DNA of 10,772 nucleotides from Acidimicrobiaceae bacterium. GTDB taxonomy: Bacteria; Actinomycetota; Acidimicrobiia; Acidimicrobiales; RAAP-2. The stretch spans positions 1 through 10,772 of the forward strand of contig JAUTXB010000277.1 in NCBI GenBank assembly GCA_030838245.1. The letters run 5' to 3'. Shown one piece after another: positions 5,570 to 10,772 of this stretch. The position numbers and the translations under genes are program-made. The notes beneath the pieces are model-generated. The model searched no databases. It had not been told where the DNA came from and saw only the letters and a list, made by a program, of their open reading frames with translations. The first letter of the stretch is position 1, and each line of letters begins with the position of its first letter.

Positions 5570-7083
5570 GGTCCGGTCTCGTCGGCGCCCTCTCCGAGGT
5601 CGAGCTCCACCAGCGCCTCGGCCACCCGATCGGCGCGGCTGGACCAACGACGGTAGAGGTCGACGGCCTCGGGCCTCGGCACCATGTCGGCCACGATGGG
5701 GTTGAGGTCCTCGAGTGAGACCGGCCACCCGACCGCCGACGCACCCAGCAGGGCGGCACCGACCGAGGCGGCCTCGGCGCTACGGCGGGTGGTCACCGGC
5801 TCTCCGGTCACGCCGGCCAGCACCTCCGACCACAACGGGTCGGTGCTCCCCAGGCCGGCTAGCACCAGCCCGGCCCCGTCGCCGGCACCATCCCGGTCGT
5901 CGGCGAGTGCCGAATCCCGGGCCACCTCGCTGGTCACAGCCAGGCACCGACGGACATCGGCGGCCACCGCCTCGACCGCGGCCCGCCCCAGGTCGGCGGC
6001 ATCGTGGGCGGAGCCGAGGCCGACGAAGCCGGCGCGGGCATCCCCACGCCACCATGGGGCCCGGGCACCGTCGAGCCACGGCACCGCCACCACGCCCCGC
6101 GCCCCGGGTGGGCTCCCGGCCGCGGCCGCCATGAGGTCGGCCACATCGGTACCGGTGAGATCGGCCAACCAGGAGATCAGCGAACCGGCGGCCGACAGCC
6201 CGCCCTCGACCAGCCACCCGGCTGACGCCGAGCGGGTGAGGACGAGCTGGTGCGGGATGACGTCGGGGCGATCGTCCACCGGCATGACCACGCTGGCCGT
6301 CGTCCCCCAGCTCACCAGCGGGCGGCTCGGCGACGCCCCGCCGCCCAGCGCCTCGCAGGCCCGGTCCCCGGCTGCGGTCACCACCGGTACCCCGGCCGGC
6401 AGGCCCAAGGCTTCCACCGCTGCATCGACCAGCGAACCTACGACGGTCCCGGGGGCGACGATGGGAGGCACGAGCCCGGCCGCCGGGCCCACCAGTTCGT
6501 CGACCGGGTCGCCGTCGACATCGTGAAGCCCGTCCAGGTCGTAGAGACCGGTGCGCGAGGCCATCGTGACGTCGGTGGTCACCCGGCCGGTCAACCGGGC
6601 CACCACCAGGTCGCGCGGGGAAAGCAGCCACCGTGCCCCCGCCATGCGCTCGGGATGGTGTCGGCCCAGCCAGGACAGCTTGGCCGCCACCGATCCGCCG
6701 TCGAGGGGCACGCCGGTCCGGGCCCGCACCGCGCCGGCGCCACCGAGCGCCTCAGCCAGCGCCCTGGCCTCGGCGCCGGCCCGCCGGTCGGACCACAGGA
6801 GGCCGGGGCCCAGCGGCGCGCCGTCGCCGTCCACCGGCACGAAGGTCTGGCGTGCCCCGCAACAGGACACCGCCCGGACGGAATCGAGCGAGCGGCCGGC
6901 GGCCGTGCCCGCCGCCCGGGTGGCCTCGACCACCGAGGCCCACCACGACTCCGGGTCCTGTTCGGCCCAGCCGAGCTCGGGTCGGGCGGTGACCAGCGGG
7001 GCGCGTCCCAGCGCGACCAACCCTCCTGCGTCCCACAGCGCCACCTTGGTGACGGTGGTGCCCAGGTCGACGGTGAGGATCAC
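5563..7083 (-). CDS. FGGY-family carbohydrate kinase (xylulokinase-like)
   Basis: A 506-residue, full-length FGGY sugar kinase with the two actin-like domains. The phosphate-1 motif is TVDLGTTVTKVALWD (4-18). A sugar-contact segment LLWSDRRAG (95-103) corresponds to LWNDQR in xylulokinases. The catalytic base is D240 in TAAGDRACEALGGG (236-249), GTT (260-262) is the phosphate-2 motif, WLDGARAPWW (336-345) follows, and the adenosine motif region is LAGLGSTDPLWSEVLAGVTG (408-427). It uses ATP to phosphorylate a sugar or ketose in the cytoplasm. The usual SGQMHG motif of xylulokinase reads CGARQTF (75-81), so the substrate is probably not xylulose. It is the last gene of the operon; its GTG start overlaps the aldolase stop by 4 bases (GTGA), implying translational coupling. 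The adjacent aldolase suggests that its product is a phosphorylated ketose. Confidence 0.92.
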   Translation of the reverse strand: MILTVDLGTTVTKVALWDAGGLVALGRAPLVTARPELGWAEQDPESWWASVVEATRAAGTAAGRSLDSVRAVSCCGARQTFVPVDGDGAPLGPGLLWSDRRAGAEARALAEALGGAGAVRARTGVPLDGGSVAAKLSWLGRHHPERMAGARWLLSPRDLVVARLTGRVTTDVTMASRTGLYDLDGLHDVDGDPVDELVGPAAGLVPPIVAPGTVVGSLVDAAVEALGLPAGVPVVTAAGDRACEALGGGASPSRPLVSWGTTASVVMPVDDRPDVIPHQLVLTRSASAGWLVEGGLSAAGSLISWLADLTGTDVADLMAAAAGSPPGARGVVAVPWLDGARAPWWRGDARAGFVGLGSAHDAADLGRAAVEAVAADVRRCLAVTSEVARDSALADDRDGAGDGAGLVLAGLGSTDPLWSEVLAGVTGEPVTTRRSAEAASVGAALLGASAVGWPVSLEDLNPIVADMVPRPEAVDLYRRWSSRADRVAEALVELDLGEGADETGPA

Positions 7084-7847
7084 CGACCGCGGACGACCTC
7101 GGCCAGCCTCGCCGCCATGCCGGCCGGGTCGGAATGCTGGATGACAGCCCGGCCCACGGCCAGGCCCGAGCCCCCACCGGCCATCACGTCGGCCACCTCG
7201 TCGAGCACGGCCTCGCTGTCCTCGCCGACCGGCCCGCCCAGGAACAGCACCGGGCAGCCGACGCTGGCCATGACCCGGGCCACGGCATGGGACCGGGGCG
7301 GCCCTGATGGCTCGTCAGGGACGGGGACCTTGAGCAAGGGGGCCCCGAGGTCGTGGCCGATGATGGCGGCGTGCACGATGGCGTCGGTGTTTCGGGCCAT
7401 GTGCCCGTCCTTCCAGCCAACGCACTCGATCAGGGCCTCGAGCCCGGCATAGGACGCCTCCTCGAGTACCCGGCCGAGCAGCTCGAGGGCCGGTGCGGTC
7501 AGGGGGTCGTCCAAGTCGATGCGGGTCATGTGCTTGATGCCCGTCCACCCCTCGGCCGCGGCCCGCTCGACTGAGGCCACCAGCCGGTCGTCGAGCTCGA
7601 AGGCCGAACCGGCCAGGCCGGTCCGGTTGAGCGACAGGTACGTCCGGTGCCGGGTGCTCAGCGCTCCGGTCGAACGAAGATCCGACAGCGGTTGGGCCGA
7701 GGCCAGGATGCCGTCGACGTGGGGCAGGGCGGCGGTGATGGCCGCGGTATAGATGCCGTAATCCTCCACCGTGGCCACGCCCCGGGCCCGGTGGTCGGCG
7801 GCCAGGATCAGCGCCGGGAGACCGAGCGCGTCGTCGACCTCAGCCAT
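7080..7847 (-). CDS. Class I aldolase, Cgl0159/DhnA-like (beta/alpha)8 protein
   Basis: A 255-residue TIM-barrel protein. From memory it most resembles the Cgl0159-type class I aldolases found with actinobacterial inositol genes, and more distantly DhnA/LsrF and LacD. Strand 1 carries LILAADHRARG (13-23; D18), followed by VDGILAS (44-50), SLNRTGLAGSAFELDDR (72-88) and HMTRIDLDDP (106-115). The probable Schiff-base lysine is K173 in PLLKVPVPD (170-178). The phosphate-binding end is LFLGGPVGEDSEAV (201-214) and GLAVGRAVIQ (228-237). It would cleave a phosphorylated ketose or keto-acid into two short fragments. ATG 7847 is chosen; it overlaps the dehydrogenase stop by 8 bases, with GGGGAG just upstream. 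A longer frame to 7901 is unlikely. Placement between a C3-type reductase and a sugar kinase supports an aldolase role; the exact substrate is unknown. Confidence 0.85.
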   Translation of the reverse strand: MAEVDDALGLPALILAADHRARGVATVEDYGIYTAAITAALPHVDGILASAQPLSDLRSTGALSTRHRTYLSLNRTGLAGSAFELDDRLVASVERAAAEGWTGIKHMTRIDLDDPLTAPALELLGRVLEEASYAGLEALIECVGWKDGHMARNTDAIVHAAIIGHDLGAPLLKVPVPDEPSGPPRSHAVARVMASVGCPVLFLGGPVGEDSEAVLDEVADVMAGGGSGLAVGRAVIQHSDPAGMAARLAEVVRGR

Positions 7848-8727
7848 CCGCTCCCCGGTCCAAGATGACCTTGGCCAGGGACGAGAAGTCCTCCCGGCCA
7901 TAGCCGGCAGCCGAGGCCGCGGCCAGGCTCTTCCTGGCCAGCTCGGTGCTGTCCAGTGAGACGTGCATCCGGGCGGCGTAGGCCAGGGCCAGGCCGAGGT
8001 CCTTGGCCATGAGGTCGGTCATGAAGCCGGGAGCCCAGTCGTTGGAGGCCGGGCTGTCGGGCACCACCCCAGGGACCGGGAAACGGGTGCGGACGGCCGC
8101 GCAGTCGCCGGTCGAATGGATCAGGACCTCGTGGAGCTTGCGCAGGTCGACACCGGAGCGGACGGCCAGCGCGGTGGCCTCGGCCGTCGCCTCCATCTGG
8201 GCGGCGTAGATCAGGTTGTTGCACAGCTTGACCACCTGGCCCATGCCCGGGCCGCCGACGTGGACGACCAGTCCGGCGAACGGCTCCAGCGCCGGCCGGG
8301 CCCGCTCCAGGTCCTCTGCCGCGCCCCCGACCATGAGGGTGAGCGCGCCCTTCTGGGCGCCTGCCGTGCCGCCCGAGAGCGGCGCGTCGAGATACGCCGC
8401 GCCGCGACCCGACACCCGCTCGTGCTGCTCTCGCTCGACATCGGGGTCGATGGTCGAGCAGTCGATAACTGTCTTGTCCGGGCCGAGGGCGGGCAGCAGG
8501 TCGATGATCACGTCGACCACGTCGGGCGAGTCGGGGACGCACAGAATCGTCACCTGGCTGGCCCCGGCCACGGCCGCCGGGGAGCCTCCCGCCACCGCAC
8601 CGAAGGCGACGGCCGCCTCGACCGGGCCCGAGCTGCGCGACGCCACGGTGACCGTGTGCCCGGCCTCGACCAGGTGGCGGGTCATGGGCAGGCCCATGGC
8701 GCCCAGGCCGATGAAACCGATCTGCAT
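7840..8727 (-). CDS. Beta-hydroxyacid dehydrogenase (HIBADH family; tartronate-semialdehyde-reductase-like)
   Basis: A 295-residue NAD(P)-dependent dehydrogenase. The Rossmann motif GLGAMG is at 7-12. The substrate-binding segment is DAPLSGG (114-120), the catalytic Lys is K167 in GMGQVVKLCNNL (161-172), with N171, and MTDLMAKDLGLALAYA (236-251) is the family's C-terminal signature. The N-terminal ASRSSG (29-34) lacks an acid after strand 2, which would suit NADPH, but this is weak evidence. Relatives reduce tartronate semialdehyde (GarR), sulfolactaldehyde (YihU) or methylmalonate semialdehyde, or oxidise 3-hydroxyisobutyrate. Here, between a glycosidase and an aldolase, reduction of a C3 aldehyde made by the aldolase is a reasonable inference. 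The ATG at 8727 has GAGGA 6 bases upstream; the GH4 gene ends 14 bases before it. Confidence 0.9.
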   Translation of the reverse strand: MQIGFIGLGAMGLPMTRHLVEAGHTVTVASRSSGPVEAAVAFGAVAGGSPAAVAGASQVTILCVPDSPDVVDVIIDLLPALGPDKTVIDCSTIDPDVEREQHERVSGRGAAYLDAPLSGGTAGAQKGALTLMVGGAAEDLERARPALEPFAGLVVHVGGPGMGQVVKLCNNLIYAAQMEATAEATALAVRSGVDLRKLHEVLIHSTGDCAAVRTRFPVPGVVPDSPASNDWAPGFMTDLMAKDLGLALAYAARMHVSLDSTELARKSLAAASAAGYGREDFSSLAKVILDRGADG

Positions 8728-8733
8728 CTGCGA

Positions 8734-8738
8734 TCCTC
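8734..8738 (-). promoter_or_regulatory. Ribosome binding site of the dehydrogenase gene
   Basis: GAGGA on the minus strand ends 6 bases before the ATG at 8727, inside the 14-base gap after the GH4 stop. It rules against the longer frame that would begin at 8775 within GH4. Confidence 0.6.
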
Positions 8739-8741
8739 GGG

Positions 8742-10100
8742 TCAGGCCGTCGGTGCCGGGAACTGGGGGAGCCACTCCGCGGTCGCGGTCAACAGCTCGT
8801 CGACCATGGCGTCAGTCTGTTCGAGATCGCCCCGCCCGGCCAGCGGGTCGAGGGCGAACGCGGCCCGGGCCAGCGCGCCGTCGCCCTCGAGCGCGGCCCG
8901 CACCGTCAGCTCCTGGTTGGCCGCATGGCGCCGGATCAGCTCGGCATACGGTGCCGGCAGCGCGGCTTGGTCGCGGCCGCGCACGCCGTCGCCGTCGACC
9001 ACGCAGATCGACTCGACCACCGAGCCCACGGGGATGTCGGGGCACTGGCCGTGGTTGGGGATGTTGACCGGCAGGTCGCGGCGCTCGCCCGTGACCAGGG
9101 AGTCGACGACCACGGCTGGGAGCTCACCGGATGGCCAGGTCTGCAGGTCCTTGGTCCCCGCCAGCCAGGCGCCCACATCGGCCACGTACCCGTCCTGATG
9201 CTCCTGGCGCTTCTCGATGCTGGTCAGCTCGATGCCGAACGGCGCTCCCCACTCCGACTCAGCGGTGAGGATGGAGGGCAGGAACTCGGCCAGGTGACGG
9301 TCGTTGGCCGCGGGGATAGCGCCCCAGCGCTCCAACAGGGTGAGCTGCAGCCGATGGCGCCGGGCGAAGTCGAGCTTCGAGAACTGGGGGGCCTCCTCCT
9401 GGCCCGGCTGGGGGGCGAGGGCGGCCAGGCCGCCGACCTCCTCGGTGATGCCCCGGAGGATGTCCAGGCCGTCCCGCCCGTCGATGTCGACGTCGGTGAC
9501 GACCGGGAAGTGGTTCACCCCGCTCACGGTGGGTCGCACCACATCGTGGGGCAGGCCGAGCATGAGGGCCACATCCCAGCACCAGTTGCCAACCTCATGG
9601 CACAGCCCCATCACTTTGATCGAGCTCACCGCGGTGACGGTGCGGGTCAGAGCCGACATGGGGTTGGTGATGTTGAGCAGCCAGGCGTCTGGGCAGACCT
9701 CCTCCATGTCCCGAGCGATGCCGGCCAGGACGGGGACGTTGCGCAACGCCCGGTTGACGCCGCCGGGACCGACGGTGTCGCCTACCGACTGGCGGATGCC
9801 GTAGCGGGCGGGGACGTCCAGGTCGACGGCCATCGAGGCGAAGCCGCCGGTGGAGATGGTGACGATCACGAAGTCCGCCCCCTCGAGGGCCCGGCGCTGG
9901 TCGGTGGTGGTTGTGACCGTGGCCTTGGCCTCCAGTGCGGCGCTGACCTTCTCACCCAACGCCTGCATCCGGGGCAACGGGGCCGGGTCGATGTCCTCGA
10001 GGACCAGGTGCAGCCCTTGCAGCGACTCGGTGCCGAACAGGTCGGCCATCAGCTCGGGCGACCACTGGTAGCTGCCACCGCCCACGATCGTGACCTGCAC
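8742..10100 (-). CDS. GH4 family NAD-dependent glycosidase (alpha-glucosidase/alpha-galactosidase-like)
   Basis: A 452-residue glycoside hydrolase of family 4, which cleaves glycosides by an NAD- and Mn(II)-dependent oxidation-elimination cycle rather than direct displacement. Visible are the dinucleotide loop TIVGGGSYQW (4-13), LEDID (34-38), GDTVGPGGVNRALR (107-120), ITNPMSA (144-150), the metal motif CHEV (167-170) and GVNHF (194-198). As I recall, CHEV marks alpha-glucosidases such as AglA; CHSV marks alpha-galactosidases, and CN(V/I)P and CDMP mark phospho-glycosidases. This suggests an unphosphorylated alpha-glycoside, to be taken as tentative. The GTG at 10100 has GAGGGG 7 bases upstream; an ATG at 10160 would add a basic, implausible N-terminus. 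It is first in the four-gene operon and diverges from the aldo-keto reductase gene. Confidence 0.93.
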   Translation of the reverse strand: MQVTIVGGGSYQWSPELMADLFGTESLQGLHLVLEDIDPAPLPRMQALGEKVSAALEAKATVTTTTDQRRALEGADFVIVTISTGGFASMAVDLDVPARYGIRQSVGDTVGPGGVNRALRNVPVLAGIARDMEEVCPDAWLLNITNPMSALTRTVTAVSSIKVMGLCHEVGNWCWDVALMLGLPHDVVRPTVSGVNHFPVVTDVDIDGRDGLDILRGITEEVGGLAALAPQPGQEEAPQFSKLDFARRHRLQLTLLERWGAIPAANDRHLAEFLPSILTAESEWGAPFGIELTSIEKRQEHQDGYVADVGAWLAGTKDLQTWPSGELPAVVVDSLVTGERRDLPVNIPNHGQCPDIPVGSVVESICVVDGDGVRGRDQAALPAPYAELIRRHAANQELTVRAALEGDGALARAAFALDPLAGRGDLEQTDAMVDELLTATAEWLPQFPAPTA

Positions 10101-10107
10101 GGCATCA

Positions 10108-10113
10108 CCCCTC
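10108..10113 (-). promoter_or_regulatory. Ribosome binding site deciding the GH4 start
   Basis: GAGGGG on the minus strand is 7 bases before the GTG at 10100, and the GGGS nucleotide-binding loop begins six residues into the protein as usual for GH4. Confidence 0.6.
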
Positions 10114-10166
10114 GAACTGTCTTCCCGCAGGCGGCGGCGGGGTCGCCTCGCCCCCATCACCCTACC

Positions 10167-10190
10167 GCCCGGCCCTCTGCGGGACCGGGC
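10167..10190. promoter_or_regulatory. GC-rich inverted repeat between the divergent GH4 and reductase genes
   Basis: GCCCGGCCC (10167-10175) pairs with the segment at 10181-10190, leaving one unpaired A (10184) and a 5-base loop TCTGC. It ends 7 bases before the putative -10 box of the reductase gene, covering its -35 position, so it may be an operator; high GC content makes chance occurrence possible. Confidence 0.3.
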
Positions 10191-10197
10191 CGCGACG

Positions 10198-10203
10198 TAG
10201 ACT
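10198..10203 (+). promoter_or_regulatory. Candidate -10 element of a leaderless promoter for the aldo-keto reductase gene
   Basis: TAGACT matches TANNNT and is followed by exactly 6 bases before the GTG at 10210. No ribosome binding site precedes that GTG, so the transcript would begin at the start codon. The geometry is identical to that at 1414-1419. Confidence 0.5.
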
Positions 10204-10209
10204 CGCCCG

Positions 10210-10772
10210 GTGCCGAGCTACGTGCCCGCTCCCGATCGATACGAGTCGATGGAGTACCGGCGCTGCGGGCGGAGCGGGCTGTTGCTGCCCGCGCTCTCGC
10301 TCGGCCTGTGGCACAACTTCGGCGACGACCACCCCCTCGACACCCAGCGCGCCATCGTCAGGCGGGCCTTCGACCTCGGGGTCACCCACTTCGACCTGGC
10401 CAACAATTACGGGACGCCCTACGGGAGCGCCGAGACCAACTTCGGCCGGCTCCTGCGCGAGGATCTGGCCCCGTACCGCGACGAGCTGGTCATCTCGACC
10501 AAGGCGGGGTGGGACATGTGGCCCGGTCCCTACGGGGACCTGGGTTCGCGCAAGTACCTGCTCGCGAGCCTCGACCAGTCGTTGGCCCGGATGGGCGTCG
10601 ACTACGTGGACGTGTTCTACTCGCACCGCTTCGACCCGAACACTCCCCTCGAGGAGACGATGGGCGCCCTCGATCACGCCGTCCGCTCGGGCAAGGCCCT
10701 GTATGCCGGCATCTCGTCGTACTCCGCCGACCGAACCGGGGACGCGGCCGCGATCCTGCGCGCACTCGGGAC
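10210..10772 (+). CDS. gpr: Aldo-keto reductase, L-glyceraldehyde-3-phosphate reductase-like (3' partial)
   Basis: The first 187 residues of an aldo-keto reductase run off the window end. They are strikingly similar to E. coli YghZ (Gpr, AKR14), which reduces L-glyceraldehyde-3-phosphate and methylglyoxal with NADPH. Shared stretches include LPALSLGLWHNFG (26-38), AFDLGVTHFDLANNYG (53-68), NFGRLLRED (77-85), WDMWPGPYG (101-109), SRKYLLASLDQSL (113-125) and SGKALYAGISSYS (160-172). The AKR catalytic tetrad is D62, Y67, K98 (in STKAG) and H139 (in YSHR). GTG 10210 is chosen because the YghZ N-terminus aligns from here and a -10-like TAGACT precedes it by 6 bases. The gene diverges from the GH4 operon, so it may deal with short aldehydes formed by that pathway. 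Family placement is strong; the true in vivo substrate is inferred. Confidence 0.92.
   Translation, partial: MPSYVPAPDRYESMEYRRCGRSGLLLPALSLGLWHNFGDDHPLDTQRAIVRRAFDLGVTHFDLANNYGTPYGSAETNFGRLLREDLAPYRDELVISTKAGWDMWPGPYGDLGSRKYLLASLDQSLARMGVDYVDVFYSHRFDPNTPLEETMGALDHAVRSGKALYAGISSYSADRTGDAAAILRALG

Noticed and set aside
6250..7452. 400-codon + strand frame opposite the kinase and aldolase genes
   Set aside because: It crosses two well-supported genes and their overlap junction, and its composition is low-complexity with no domain.
7963..9198. 411-codon + strand frame opposite the dehydrogenase and GH4 genes
   Set aside because: Shadow frame spanning an operon junction; no motifs and repetitive composition.
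1..10772. tRNA, rRNA, riboswitch, CRISPR, transposon or phage signals
   Set aside because: No cloverleaf, regularly spaced repeats, terminal inverted repeats, transposase or integrase motifs were seen on either strand by eye.

Overview
The window is a compact, very GC-rich stretch of bacterial chromosome. Codon use, near-absent intergenic DNA, frequent GTG starts, an apparent LAL-type LuxR regulator tail and likely leaderless promoters all point to an actinomycete, possibly of the Acidimicrobiia; that finer placement is only a guess. No RNA gene, insertion sequence, CRISPR array or prophage trace was seen. The theme is sugar and glycoside catabolism.

Left part (1-3477): the C-terminal end of a LuxR-family regulator (+) converges on a stand-alone 5'-3' exonuclease/flap-nuclease gene (-). 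Divergent from the nuclease is a pair on the + strand: a family GH1 beta-glycosidase, then a glucosamine-6-phosphate deaminase-type sugar phosphate isomerase only 8 bases later.

Middle part (3478-5569): an alpha/beta-hydrolase gene (-) and a TauD-like 2-oxoglutarate dioxygenase gene (+) diverge from a 157-base region that holds a 25-base dyad, the best operator candidate in the window. The dioxygenase gene ends tail to tail with the next operon inside a nested inverted repeat that looks like a shared bidirectional terminator.

Right part (5563-10100, - strand): a tight four-gene operon, transcribed right to left: GH4 NAD-dependent glycosidase, beta-hydroxyacid dehydrogenase, class I aldolase (resembling the Cgl0159/DhnA type) and FGGY sugar kinase. 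The genes are 14 bases apart, overlap by 8 bases, and overlap by 4 bases, in that order. Read as a pathway, this is glycoside hydrolysis, phosphorylation of a released ketose or derivative, aldol cleavage, and reduction of a C3 aldehyde; the actual sugar cannot be read from sequence. Divergent from the operon is the start of an aldo-keto reductase very like E. coli YghZ/Gpr (L-glyceraldehyde-3-phosphate reductase), cut by the window end.

The point of most interest is the kinase-aldolase-reductase operon fed by two mechanistically different glycosidases, with a TauD-like oxygenase alongside. It looks like an uncharacterised sugar or modified-sugar degradation locus. No transporter or sugar isomerase is visible, so the pathway is incomplete within the window.
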